Source: Macrothele yani (Eukaryota; Arthropoda; Arachnida; Araneae; Macrothelidae). Taken from it: a stretch of 64,000 nt of DNA. The stretch lies in NCBI GenBank assembly GCA_039090855.1, contig CM077016.1:53493936-53557935 (forward strand), written 5' to 3'. A model generated the notes under the pieces. It did not search any database and was not told the origin of the DNA. It saw nothing but the letters and a program-made list of their open reading frames with translations. The position numbers were made by a program, and so were the translations under genes. Positions 1-11,175 of this stretch are shown here, in pieces. How positions within the stretch are numbered: position 1 is the first letter of the stretch; each line of letters begins with the position of its first letter.

Positions 1-38
<38 letters not shown>
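1..38. repeat. (CA)n microsatellite
   Basis: An uninterrupted CA dinucleotide run starts at the window edge and may extend beyond it. The sequence from 39 to 308 has no recognisable gene or repeat; it is ordinary AT-rich DNA. Confidence 0.95.
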
Positions 39-41
<3 letters not shown>

Positions 42-308
42 CGTACGATAAATAATTATCACTATACTGCCGGTGCACTAATTTTTGTTTCTTTTTTTCG
101 GGCTCAATGCTTTCACTACTTGTACTCGCGGACGGAACACTCCGTACAAGAAACTTGTCCAACTTGAAAAAATAAAATAGTTCAATAGAAATAGCAAGAC
201 TGACTAGCAGTCACATTTTTCGGACTACTTCAGAGCACAGCTGTGATAGAACTGAAATAATTGTAAGACGCGGGACCCATACTCTTCAAAGGGAAGAAGG
301 GACACATA

Positions 309-1623
309 CACAGTGCGTCAAAGAATTTTTAAGACTGGCGCTGGATTTCAAATTACGGTGGCGCCACCAGTGTAATCGCGAATGCGTTATAAACCGTGAC
401 CATCTGCTTGCTTTCTGCCAAAAGTACTGCGCAGTTGTTATAGTAACTCAAACGAAACGGGCGTTCATTAGAGAAGTAAAATGTTTTTTTCATGTTGAAT
501 TATTAAGATGGAACAAAGGGCTGTTATTAAATTTAACGCAAAACTTGGTAAAAGTGCCTCGGAAACGTACCAAATGATGAAACAAGTTTACGGTGAGTTT
601 TGTTAAAGTAGATCAAATGTTTTCCTGTGGCACAAACGTTTCTTGGACGGAAGAGAGACGCTAGAAGATGAGCATACCGGAAGACCAAGTTCATCTAGGA
701 CACCTGAGATTAATGAAAAAGTGCGTGATTTCGTGGCAAACAATCGATGTGCGTCACAAGAATGATGGAAGAGTCTTTAAACATCAACGAAGAAACGATT
801 CGAACCATCCTGCATGAAGATTTGGGCAAACCAAAAGTCTGTGCTGAATTTGTTCCACACACGTTAACCAATGAACAAAAAACAAGAAGTGCACATTGCA
901 GAGACATCATTTCAGCCGCTGAAAATGATCCAAACTTCTTAAAATCGATTGTTACTGGTGATGAAACATGGTGCTTTCAATATGATCCTAAAACAAAGCG
1001 ACAAAGTGCGGAATGGAAGTCAAAAAACTCGCCACAAGCCAAAAAAAAAAAACCGAGAAAAGTTCCATCGAAAATCAAAACAATGCTCATTACATTCTTC
1101 GATAGTAAGGGTATTATTATCCACAAAGAATTTGTTCCAGGTGGACAAACAATTGCTGGTGAGCTTTACTTAAATGTTTTGAGGCGTTTGATGGGCAGAA
1201 TTCGTCGCAGTCGTCCAGAATATCGAGATGAAAACAGTTAGTGTTTGTTGCACGATAATGCACCCAGTCACACCTCACTTCTTGTTCGTAGATTTTTGAT
1301 GAAAAATAACATCTGTGTGTTGAATCATCCACCGTATTCGCCTGATTTATCACCCTGCGACTTTTCTTTGTTCCTAAAACTTAAAATGACGTTAAAAGGG
1401 TGTTATTTTGATGATATTTCGACCATACAAACAGCTTCGACGCGTGCTTTGGAGGCAATTCCGCAAAGTGAACTGGAACAGGCATTCGAATTATTATTAA
1501 ATCGCTGTAACAAGTGTATTGAAGCCGGAGGGACGTATTTTGAATAACAAACCAAAACAAATTATAATTTCTTGTTTGTTTCATTTTACAGACCCAGTCT
1601 TAAAAATTCTTTGACGCGCTGTG
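309..1623 (+). mobile_element. mariner element with both TIRs and TA target site
   Basis: A 1.3-kb mariner, the usual length for the family. The left terminal inverted repeat begins at 309 and its inverted partner ends at 1623; about 30 bp match with one difference, sharing the core GCGTCAAAGAATTTTTAAG. The TA target duplication is seen at 307-308 and 1624-1625. The transposase frame inside is broken, so the copy can only move if a transposase is supplied in trans. What I see are the ends and the remnant protein; the mariner assignment rests on the DD34D-type motifs. Confidence 0.95.
508..1547 (+). pseudogene. mariner transposase, broken by two stops and a frameshift
   Basis: The frame starts at the ATG at 508 (MEQRAVIKFNAKLG, helix-turn-helix region with a WHKRF motif near residue 43) and ends at TAA 1545-1547. 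The catalytic blocks are visible: VTGDETW near 953, LLHDNAPSHT near 1246 and YSPDLSPCDF near 1340. Three lesions are seen: an in-frame TAA near 604, a frameshift near 762, and a TAG at 1239-1241 where the family usually has Trp just before the second catalytic Asp block. Mariner transposases cut and paste their own element at TA sites in the nucleus. This copy cannot make a full protein. Confidence 0.92.
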
Positions 1624-1823
1624 TATACCGACTTGTTTAAGATAAAGTCTAACAGTGGGTGGGTGCATCAGTACAGGAAAAAAAGGAATAAAGTTGAAGA
1701 AGCACTAACAAACAGGGACAAGTACCAAAACAACGTAATAAAATAATAAAAGACAGGAAAAGTTTTGCTAATTCCCCGCACTTTTAGGGAAAAGCATACA
1801 CAGAACATTTGCAAGTGTGACAA

Positions 1824-2050
1824 GCCGCCCCGGTGGCGCAGTAGTCTAAGGCGTTGGCCTCTGATCATTCGTCCGAAAGGGGTCCGGGTTCGAATCCTGG
1901 TGAGGCATGGATGTTGTGTTTGTCTTACGGCACTGGCTCTCTCCCTTCCCTGGAACCAGTGACCCTAAATTAGGGACGGGCGACTGCTTAGAGCCCATTG
2001 AGTTGCTCACGGTGGTCGTTAAACCTCCAAAAAAAAAAAAAAAAAAAAAA
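1824..2050 (+). mobile_element. SINE-A copy 1, full length, 11-bp target duplication
   Basis: This tRNA-derived SINE serves as the reference copy. The head carries an A box (TGGCGCAGTAG) and a perfect B box (GGTTCGAATCC), the internal RNA polymerase III promoter. A tail of about 130 bp follows; it contains an inverted-repeat stem (ACTGGCT at 1932 and AACCAGT at 1954), the palindrome CCCTAAATTAGGG and the end motif GTTAAACCTCC, then poly(A). The target duplication AAGTGTGACAA is at 1813-1823 and 2050-2060. It has no coding capacity and depends on a partner LINE. Confidence 0.95.
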
Positions 2051-2160
2051 AGTGTGACAAAGAAGCCGCGTAGCGCGACGGTAGAGGCGAGAAAGTACAC
2101 AGACCATGCGGCAAGTGTAACAAAGAAGCCGCATATAGCGCAGCGGTAGAGGCAAGAAAT
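2051..2160 (+). repeat. two-unit tandem repeat with an A-box-like motif
   Basis: Two imperfect copies of about 62 bp begin AGTGTGACAAAGAAGCCGC near 2051 and AGTGTAACAAAGAAGCCGC near 2114. The second contains TAGCGCAGCGGTAGAGG, which resembles a polymerase III A box, but no B box follows. SINE-A copy 1 landed at the start of this repeat. It could be the 5' half of another tRNA-like element. Nothing recognisable lies between 2161 and 2780. Confidence 0.5.
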
Positions 2161-2789
2161 ACAAATATATCAATAAGCAAAACTACGATATAACAACAAC
2201 TGTGAGTAAATAATTTACATTTAATTTCTTAGAATACATAACAATTCGCGGCATGTAATGAAGAATAAACAAAGCATCGTCTTATTTAATCAGTGCCGCG
2301 GCAGATAATAAAATACAAGCACATGGAACACAGTAACTGGGATAAAATTCAAAAATAAAACTCTACAATTAATTTCTTACAGTAGGATAATAGGTAAAAG
2401 TTCGAGTCACACCTTTCACCTTGTGGGGACACACCGGTTGCGGAACACTGATTTAGCATACTGTAAAAATCCATGTTTGATGTATACTTGTTCACAATGA
2501 GTTACATGAGGAGGGGGCAAATAGAAATTGTGGTAACGAATAACTTATACCAACGCCATATGCAAATTTCCACTGTGCATTCTCGTTATCTAAGCTTTTT
2601 AACACAAACACAACACATAAATTTAACTGGAAATCAAAAGACCCAAAAACTTTATAAAACATAAGATGAATAAAAATGGGAAATTTGGCAGAATGTTAGG
2701 ACAATAAAGAACTTTCTTTGTCGTTCTTTCGATCCTTTTGGCTACATGAGCCACGAAACCCTAAAGATCACTCAGTTGGTCACCAAGAA

Positions 2790-3365
2790 TGAAACAAGTT
2801 AGTAAAATTATGCAATGCATTGATTGTGATACGCTTTCCAACATACCAGAAAACATTACTAAAGTTATGAGGATAATTGCTGTGGAATAAATCTCGCTCC
2901 TGTACCCTGACCTTTGACCCCATTTCGATGATATTCACCAGAACCGGTTCAGTAAGTCTCCGGAACAACATGAAGTTTTGACGCAATCGAAGAATGTTTA
3001 CGTAAGTTATGACTCATAAGAGCAATGGAATGGATCCCACTCATATGTCCTGACCTTTGAGCCCATTTTCAATATGGTTCATCTCCTGGTGGTCCCCTAC
3101 CACATACTAAAGTTTCTTCGAAATCGAACCATTTTTACGCAAGTTATGACGCATAAGGGCAATGGAATGGATCCCGCTCTTATGTCCTGACCTTTGAACC
3201 CATGTCGCCCATTTTCAATAGGGTTCGTCCCCAGTGGTCCTCTACCACATATTAAAATTTAATCTAAATCGAACCATTTTTGCGCGAGATATCGTACGGA
3301 CGGACGGACAGACGGACAAAGCTGGAGCATATACGCTTCTTCAACCTATGGTTGGAAAGCGTAAA
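2790..3365 (-). repeat. repeat C copy 1
   Basis: A dispersed repeat also found near 18.6, 53.0 and 58.0 kb. On the minus strand it begins with TTTCCAACC..GGTTGAAGAAGCGTATATG and ends near ACAAGTTAGTAAAAT. It is built of subunits of about 140-150 bp, each holding a TCAAAGGTCAGGACA-like core (here read as TGACCTTTGAVCCC near 2910, 3052 and 3190). Inverted motifs CGCTTTCCAAC (about 2832) and GTTGGAAAGCG (about 3351) lie near the two ends. No coding potential is seen. It may be a non-autonomous DNA element, but its true ends are not settled. Confidence 0.8.
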
Positions 3366-3427
3366 AACCACCCTCAAGACAAATTTCTGGGAAAATTTTC
3401 GAGAGATCTTTGTTTAACAGTGAAATA

Positions 3428-4642
3428 CACTATCTACCAACAAGTAATTGGACACCCCTGCAATCGACGATATCTGCGGTACTGATACACGTCACGGCCG
3501 CCGCCGTCGTTTAAATATCGTGTGGGAAACAACAACGCAACCAGTCGCAAGCAAGATGCCACGCAGTTCGGAGCTCTCTGATTTCGAGAAAGGTGTGATC
3601 GTCGGGTATCACAGAAATGGCTGATCCATACGTGACATATCCAACAAGTTGAAGCACCCAAAATCGACAGTGGCTTACGTGATTGGCAAGTGGAAGATGA
3701 GAGGCGACTGTCGAAATGTGCCCCGACCCGGCAGACCCACAAAACTGGGAGTTAGAGACCGACGGGTGCTGGCCAGAGAAATTCGGAAGAACCGCACCAA
3801 ATTGATGGGCCACATCCGCGAGGAGTTTCAACAGGCATCCGGGAGTGTTCTTTCGATGAATACCATCCGTAAGGAAGCCCATTTGCTCGGTTATCATGGA
3901 CGTGCTGCTTCCCACAAGAATTTGGTCACCAAGTCCAATAGCGCTGCTCGGCTAACGTGGTGCAAAGAACGTCGACAGTGGACCTTTGAACAGTGGAAAT
4001 AGGTTCTCTGGAGCGACGAATCAAGGTACACCCTCTACCGTTTGGATGGCAGGGTCTGGGTTTGGCGTCTGCCTGGAGAACGCCTCCTGCTGAAATGTAT
4101 TGTGCCAACTGTGAAGTTCGGCGGCTGTGGAACTATGCTATGGGGCTGTTTCTCCTAGTATGGCACGGGACACTTGGTCGCAATTCCTGGTAGACTCAAC
4201 GCCGAGACCTACTGCACCATTTTGGATGACCATGTGCTTCCTACGTTGTGGCAGTTTTACGGGGTGGACCCATGTTACTTTCAGATGACAATGCCACTTG
4301 TCATGTTGCGAGGTCCACCATGGCTTGGTATAGTGACAATGGGGTTAATCGAATGAACTGGCCTGCGCAGAGCCCAGACCTATCTAGCACCTCTGGGACG
4401 AGTTGGAGCGTCGACTTAAGGGGTGCCCCCACCGTCCGAAATCGGTGAAGGAACTGACCTGTCTTCTCCAAGCCGAGTGGAAGAAAATAGTGCTAGCCGT
4501 CGTACAACGCCTGGTTGAGAGTATGCCCCGGAGGGTCGCAGCTGTAATCGCCGCTCGTAGAGGCTCCACCAACTATTGAAGGTGAATAAACTTCGTTTTC
4601 CTTTGCTATCACAGGTGTCCAATTACTTGTTGGTAGATAGTG
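3428..4642 (+). mobile_element. Tc1-like element with TIRs and TA target site
   Basis: The inverted termini CACTATCTACCAACAAGTAA (from 3428) and its complement (ending 4642) are near-perfect over about 28 bp. TA is duplicated at 3426-3427 and 4643-4644. The length of 1215 bp is somewhat short for Tc1-like elements. It encodes a decayed transposase. Confidence 0.93.
3556..4579 (+). pseudogene. Tc1-like transposase, catalytic Glu region deleted
   Basis: The frame runs from MPRSSELSDFEKG to a TGA at 4577-4579. The N-terminal paired-type DNA-binding region contains GRPTKLGVRDRR. The first catalytic block reads LWSDESRYTLYR after an in-frame TAG at 4000-4002. The second block (DDNATCHVAR, near 4290) is in another frame. 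At about 4385 the sequence jumps from PDLS to the LWDELERR block, and the intervening NPIEH segment that carries the third acidic residue in DD34E enzymes is missing. An early TGA near 3622 adds to the damage. The copy is inactive. Confidence 0.9.
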
Positions 4643-4644
4643 TA

Positions 4645-5104
4645 GCTACTGCAGAAGATGACATGCTTTTCATTTCTTCCCCTTTCATACTTTTCCATAC
4701 TGTGCGTATGTACGTTGTTCTCCAACATGCAATGGAAAATTTCATTATTATTTTATACTGTTTATTTCTGCTTTCTTACTGGAGATCCCAAACTTTTTCC
4801 TATTTTTACTGCATACACACGTATCCAGAAATTCTAGAGAAAAATTAACAATCATAATTAGGGTGATCGCGAAAATCTCTATAGTACCTTCCAAAAATAA
4901 AAAGGGCATAATCCGATTTCCAGGGGAGGCAAAGGTCCCCTCTTGCCCCTCCCCCCTATATGTGCGCCAATGTGGATACAGAAAAAGTTCGAAAGGAATT
5001 GAGGAAAGGTTTCTGAAAATTCAGAATTTTCCGTTAACACATCTTAAAAACGGAAATTTATCGTCAATTTAAGAAAAGAACTGCGGTAAGGTTTCTGCAA
5101 ATAC
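4645..5104. other. AT-rich spacer without recognisable features
   Basis: Only short open frames occur here and none resembles a known family. The sequence directly abuts the gypsy element insertion point; ATAC at 5101-5104 is the left target duplication of that element. Confidence 0.6.
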
Positions 5105-6857
5105 TGTTGGATCTTACCTTTACAGGCTGATGTGGCCGCGGCACCGGGTGAAGTATCGCCTGCAGTGAAGCACCCGATATCTCCACCGAAAAAAAATAAA
5201 TATCTAAATAAAAATAAAAAAAAACTAAAGAAAATTTTGTCAAAAATTTTGCTCTCCTCCTCTGCTGCTAGGGGCTAGCAAGGAGTTTTCCTACATGCGT
5301 TGACAACCGAAAATTCTGCAACAACAAATTAATTATCTGATTCCAATAATTAATAATGACCTCCCATAATTAATTATAACAAATTAATTATTAACTTCCC
5401 GCAAAACCCGTACCGCGATTGGGCGTGGATGCCTGGATTGCTCCAGCACGTCCCAATCTACCGAAAATCACAGCAACGCACACACACACTCGAAAAAGAT
5501 ACCCAACGCTCATTTCACGTACGCTTGACATTTAATATCCAACGTTATATTATGTACACTGCCACCTTTATCCATGATGTGGCACAAAAATCTGCTGAGA
5601 TGAATGTATGGTGGGCTGCTCTATCGGCAGCTTAATTATGTACAATGATTTAAACACTTTATCACTGATTAAACGATACCACTGATTTATCTAACACTTA
5701 TTTAACAATTAACACTGATTCAAACACTGTTCACTGATTAAATTCTAGTATGCACAATTAACAAATAGAGCGAAGGAAACATGTGAGAGATTACCCAAAA
5801 CATTTAAATACACACTTTAAAAAAAATGATAATTGAGTACGAGCGTGGGTACCAGCAATTAAAATGATACAGTAATTATCATGACTGCCGCAGTTTAATT
5901 TTAAGCTAAATATATCTCTATAATATTACACACACCTGCATAGGCTTGATGCCAAATTAGCAGGGAAGAGCTCTTAAAACTTATGGCCATAACACAAATA
6001 AAAATCACGAATAAAATGTGTTGGAGGCCTCCGCTGTCGTGCGTATTCATTTTTTCAGGGGACAGAGTTCTATATGCTGTTCACTGTCCGACGGCACTTG
6101 TACGTCGTGAGCAAATGTTCATGTAAAGATAACATACCTTGGCAACCGTTGTCTGAGGTCCTCAGCGCAGAGAAGTGGCAAGAAATATCCTGCCTGTAGA
6201 CAGCCTAGGCAAAAGTGCCCTAATGTCGACCTAGTATCGGTCGAGAAGTCCAAAGGACTGAGATGTCCTCGTTTAGAGGGGATCATTCATAGCCCTCCTT
6301 ACGTGCTTCTCTGCTTCTTTTTCCGAGCTCTCCCAGCGGTCAGCTCTCAGGCCTAGGTTCCATGCAGCTCGCTGGTGCTGTTCTCGTGCGTGTGTCTGGC
6401 TTTGCCACCGTCCTGAGAATGCACCGCCGCTTGTTTTTCTCTTCTGCTCGTTTCTCTCCTCTTTGTCCTGTCACAGGGCTTCTCTTAGCCACTTGAAAAG
6501 GGATTTATCACCTTGTTTTCAACTGTGGGTGATAGTCGGTTCCCCCTTATCCCGTTCACTTCGGAGAAAAACTGCAACCACCGAATGTCTCTTGGCTTGC
6601 AGAGGGACTTTTGGGGGGTGAGTTTTGCAGTCTTTCGTTAGTTGAAAATGCACACGACTGTTGCTATGAGTCCGAAATAGAGATGGTCTGTTGCCATGTG
6701 GCCTTTCACAATTCTCGTTTGCCAGAAGGCTACGAATTATGCACTTATCAAATACTGAACAAATTTTAACAATGGCAGTGATGAACAAATTAGAGGATCA
6801 ATTACCGTATAAATGAAATATAAAAATTTTCCACAAGTTAGGCTGCACCCTATAACA
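5105..6857 (-). repeat. 3' LTR of the gypsy element
   Basis: 1753 bp, nearly identical to the other LTR. On the minus strand this is the downstream (3') LTR. Most differences from the partner are single-base changes in homopolymer length, for example near 5195-5225, 5970 and 6250, plus a few substitutions such as the one at about 6545. The interior side carries a purine-rich stretch (GGAAGGTAGGA on the minus strand, 6860-6872) where a polypurine tract would be expected; the match is weak. Confidence 0.95.
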
Positions 6858-7316
6858 ATCCTTCTACCTTCCAAAAGAAAAAAAATATGAATGTATTTTT
6901 TTTTTCTCATTGAAGAATGGAAAATTTTGAATATGGATATCTCCCTCTTTCCCATATTCCATGACATGTCTAATTCCGGATTTTAGACACATCAAGGGTA
7001 ATGGGAAAGTATCGATAACATCTCTGATCCATTCATCATTGCCCATAACAAGAAAAGAATATAAACATAAGTTACACAGGTGAGAGCCAATGTGCGTCCG
7101 ACCAAAACCCTTTTTGACTCAACGTGCCTTTCCTCTTATCTAGGTCTGCACTTCTGCGCGGTCCTGAGTTTGGCTCGCGAAATCTTCTTCCTCCTCACAA
7201 CTGTATATTTCTGTGCTATCACTATCCTCCTCGTCTGCAACCATTTCTTCGCTGGATTTTTCCTCTTCAGCCTGATGTCCAAAGCTGAGAGGTTTCCCCA
7301 CTCTCCCGTGCTCGTC

Positions 7317-7937
7317 TCAGGGTCTCAACGACGCTCTCGTTATGATGGGGGGACTTTTTTCTTTGCTCCCCTCTGCGTTTCCTCCGTGAGCTGCTGCGTC
7401 CTTCAACATGGGAGCAGGCTGGGCCGCTGTCCCGGTCTCTTCCAACCCCTGACGTGTTTCCGATTCATGCGGCTGAAAACAGCGCATATCCCTTGTGATC
7501 ACCGGCCAAACGGGCGTCACCCAGTCCTCATCCTGCTCTGAGAACTCTTCTTCATGATGCCTTTCGTCTGCGGTTGGCATACCTATGCTCAACGAAATTT
7601 CTTCATCCCCCTTTTCATCTTGAAATTGCCCTGTGTCAAACACCCTTCTCTGTGGTGGTTTGAAAATCCTGTCTACGTGTGTGAGTCGAGTTCGTCTCAT
7701 ATCATTTACTGGGGCGATTTTAAAGTTCACTGGGGATGTTTTCTCAATTACTCTGAAAGGTCCTATAGAAGGTTTTGCCAACTTTCGCGACCTTGTTTTG
7801 GATGCTGATGGGTCGTGCTGGTACACTATGTCCCCAATCTTGATCTGTTTGTCTACAGCCGACTTTGCTCGATATTCCCTGGAAGTTTGGGCTGCCTCTT
7901 CCAGATTATCCTTGACAATTTTATACGCTTCTTGCAT
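7317..7937 (-). pseudogene. gypsy integrase C-terminal region
   Basis: A 206-codon open frame. Its first third matches the end of Ty3/gypsy integrases: a GDIVYQHDPS segment near residue 36 and KLAKPSIGPFRVIEKTSP near residue 53, the GPF/Y-type module that contacts DNA. The later part is acidic and low in recognisable motifs. It lies downstream of the integrase core at 8130-8549, separated by a gap without a shared frame. It is the 3'-most coding piece before the LTR. Confidence 0.85.
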
Positions 7938-8129
7938 CCTCGTGACTAAGCTCTCGGCGTAGCTCTGGGATTCAGCGTAGTTAAAGGGATTTCCTCATTC
8001 AACAACTGTCCTGGCATGTTCAGATCTCTTCCGAACATGAGAAAGTTGGGTGTTTCTTTAGTCGCACTGTGTGTCGCGCTTCTGTAGGACATGGCCACAA
8101 ATTCTGTATACTTGTCCCAATCCTTTCCC

Positions 8130-8549
8130 TTAGGGGGAACAATAAATTGCTAAAGAGTGCATTATTGTCTGAATTTGTCTTTCGGCTTGTCCGTCTGTCT
8201 GTGCATGGTGTGGAGATGTATTCAGTTTTTTGATGCCAAACTTACGGTACAACTCGGTCATTAAATCGGACAAAAAATTTGTTCCTCTGTCCGTGAGTAA
8301 CAGATGTGGGACACCGTGACGCGCTATCACGTTAGAAGCAAATTTTTCGGCAATTTCTGCAGATCGCATAGTCTTTAATGGAATCAGCTCGATGTACTTA
8401 GTGAATGAGTCGGTGACAACCAATAAATATTTATTTCCATCCTCTGTCAGTGGGAGAGGTCCAGCGATATCCATCGAAATTTTGGACCATGGGACAGATA
8501 CAATTTCTGGGGTAATTAGACCACGCTTTTTGCTTCTTTTTGAAACCAC
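8130..8549 (-). pseudogene. gypsy integrase catalytic core
   Basis: A 139-codon frame with the DDE core of a retroviral-type integrase: DIAGPLPL (first Asp), LLTDRGTNFLSD (second Asp) and HAQTDGQAERQIQT (Glu). It overlaps the upstream reverse transcriptase frame by about 120 bp in another frame, and the zinc-binding part of integrase sits in that upstream frame, so a frameshift separates the two halves. A second break follows near 8150, after which integrase sequence continues towards 7937. Confidence 0.92.
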
Positions 8550-9933
8550 GACGTTTCAGACATTGTTCGCAACTCGCCGTGTAGTTCTTGATGTCTGAGA
8601 ACATGTTAATCCAAAAGTATTTCTGTTTAATTCTCCCAAGGGTCTTTTCAAAACCGAAGTGACCGGCGCATAGTCCGTCATGTTCTGATTTCATCACTTC
8701 TGATTTTAACTTATCAGGTATCACTAACTGTTCTGCGATCAATTTCCGTGGGCTGTTTTTTGCTGGTAAGGCAAAATGAAATAGAAGGTCGTCCCTCATA
8801 AAATAGGTGTCAGTAATTTTGTTGACTGCTGAATAATCACGCCCTTCAAGACAATCAATTACTTCAGCTAATTTAGCATCTGTTCTTTGTGCTGATTTCA
8901 GAGTTTTGTTATTAAGTGGTACAACTGCGACTGTATCATTGGCTTCCACTGCTGCAATGTGCCTAGATAGAACGTCGGCGTTTGTGTTTTTCTTTCCTGG
9001 TCGATATTGCACATCGAAGTTATACTCCGACAGACTAAGATTCCATCTGACCAGTCTAGAATTAGGAGTTTTCAAATTCATAAGCCACTTTAGAGGTCTA
9101 TGGTCGGTAATAACCGTAAACTGCTGACCTACCAAATATTCGCGCCAATGGGTGATGGATGATACTATTGCCAGTGCTTCCTGTTCTGTCGTGCTGTAAT
9201 TTTTCTCAGCTGGATTAAGTTTCCTGCTAAAGTAAGCGATGGGATGTCTGTGTCCTTCGTCATCCTCCTGCTCGAGAATACCGGCAATCGCTACTTTGGA
9301 GGCGTCTGTGGTGACGAAAAATTTCTTGCTGAAATCAGGAAATATTAATAGTGGCTCACTCACTAGTGCATGTTTCAGCTCTTGAAAAGATTTCTCGCAG
9401 TGTTCGTCCCAAATGAATTTCACGTTTCTCCTAGTAAGGTTTGTTAGTGGTAAGGCAATGGACGAAAAATCTTTGATGTAGCGCCTATAATATCCTGCCA
9501 TTCCAAGGAATGCTCGAACATGTTTCACTTTCCGTGGAGTAGGGAATTCCCGAACAGCTTCCACGTTCTGTGGGTTAGGTCTAATGCCCTGACGATCTAA
9601 AAGGTGCCCTAGGTATGTCACTTCTTCCGCCAAAAATTCACACTTACTGGGCTTAATTTTTAGATGGTGCTTCCTTAATCTCTGAAAAATTAATTCCAAT
9701 TTCTCAAGGTGTTCAGATAATGTCCTGGAGGCACACAAGATGTCATCCACATATACCAAAATGCCATCATCTCTTTTGTCCATAAATAGAGAATCAAGTG
9801 CTCTTTCAAATGTTGCCGGACTGTTGCAAAGTCCAAAAGGCAAGCGATTCCACTGGAAATGTCCGAATTCGCATGAGAAAGCAGTTTTATGCCTATCCTG
9901 TTCTCTAACTTTAATTTGGTGATAACCAGCCAA
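8431..9933 (-). pseudogene. gypsy reverse transcriptase, RNase H and integrase zinc region
   Basis: A 500-codon open frame. It begins inside the reverse transcriptase (LPFGLCNSPATFERAL near residue 31) and has the catalytic box YVDD at residues 61-64. RNase H follows (VTTDAS near 210, STTEQEALAI near 250, ITDHRPLKW near 277). The H2C2 integrase zinc finger is at the C-terminal part (HFGFEKT and CEQC, near residues 425-460). The earlier part of the reverse transcriptase lies in other frames at 9940-10399, so frameshifts interrupt the polyprotein. It would copy element RNA into DNA in virus-like particles. Confidence 0.95.
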
Positions 9934-9939
9934 AAGGTC

Positions 9940-10650
9940 AATTTTTGAAAAATACTTGCATCCATGTAGTAAGGATAAAGTTTGCTGGATTCGGGGAACA
10001 GGGTAGCTATCCTTTCGGGTAATTTCATTTAATTTTCGAAAATCAATACAGAAACGATAAGAGTTTCCCGCGTCTCACGAGAACAATAGGAAAGCTGTAG
10101 GGACTATCTGATTTTGATATGATTCCTGCGTCAAGTAATTCGTTTACCTGAGCTTTTACTTCGGGTCTTAGGGCATGTGGTACAGTATACTGACGCAACT
10201 TAATAGGTTTATCATCCGTGAGATGAATTTCATGCTCTGTAAGATCCGTACCTTCTAAGTCTAAAGAATTCCGTGCAAAAACATCAGAATATTTCTGCAA
10301 TAAATTTAGCATTTTCTCTCGTTCGCTAAATTCCAGGTGATCTAATTTAAAATCTTCCACAGAGATTGGTTGAGATTTTCGGATGTTCCTCGCGAACAAC
10401 GCTTAATTTCCACTGGTTCTACCTGAAAGAGTTTCGTATGTTTATTTAGCCAAATTGGTGAATCACTGTGGTTAGCCGCTCTTACATCATACAGTCCGCT
10501 TGCCGAAACATTATTAACTGACCGTGCTAAGAGTAACCTATTTCTGCGTGCTCTCGGTAATGGCTCGAACAAAATACTTTCTTCTGTTTTCCCCACTGAG
10601 GGTTTACTAAGCGCCACTTGGAGAAAAGTTTCGCTGTTGGGGGAATACAA
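9940..10650 (-). pseudogene. gypsy pol, protease-RT linker and RT N-terminus
   Basis: Two overlapping frames (10342-10650 and 10043-10399) carry the stretch between protease and the reverse transcriptase fingers. The second contains the typical acidic EHEIHLTDDKPIKLRQY segment and ELLDAGIISKSDSPYSFPIV, the start of the RT domain. A further frame change occurs near 10060, at VLVRRG. The segment just downstream (about 9940-10028) continues the RT towards the MAGYHQIKV motif. Confidence 0.88.
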
Positions 10651-11120
10651 GTTTTACGAGTCAGTGCTGCTATCCTGGGGTGTCTGTTGGAAACATCATT
10701 ACCTCTCCGCTCCTGTGGGGTGGGTGGCTGAGATGGGGGGTCAGGGAAGTGAAGCTGGTTTGTATCTGCTTCGAACGTAAGACAGTGGTTTCGTAAAGCA
10801 TCTATTCCCAACAAAGCTGAGTAATTTTGACTCAGGGGATTTTTTGTCACAAATGCCTTGACCCATATGTCTCTTCCCTTAATTCGCAGATTTACCTCGT
10901 AGCAACCCAGCGTTTGAATCACTTCTCCTGTGATGCTTTTGATTTTTACATTTAAATCAACAGATTTTAACTTTCTGCGAAATTTTAATCTACGATAAGC
11001 ATCGTTAGCTAATAAAGTGACTGATGACCCTGTGTCAATTAGCACTTTAATTTTATCCCCATCCAGATCCGCATTAATGATTGGTAAATCATTCCCATTT
11101 TTCATAGACACGTACCGCAC
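10527..11120 (-). pseudogene. gypsy aspartic protease region
   Basis: A 197-codon frame. VLIDTGSSVTLLA near residue 26 is the aspartic protease active site (DTG). LLGIDALRNHCLTF near residue 104 is the flap and second conserved part of retroviral-type proteases. The protease matures Gag and Pol. The last residues lose similarity where a frameshift leads into the overlapping downstream frame near 10600. Confidence 0.92.
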
Positions 11121-11175
11121 TTTAGAGGTTTTAAATATTTCTGAGCCGCACTACCTCTCACAGTTCGACTCCGAT

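Noticed and set aside
7080..7541. A 153-codon plus-strand frame with hydrophobic segments
   Set aside because: It is the complement of the gypsy integrase C-terminal region and has no motifs of its own.
6858..8130. An envelope gene that would make the gypsy element retrovirus-like
   Set aside because: The region after the integrase core holds only the integrase tail and no signal peptide or membrane-spanning frame.
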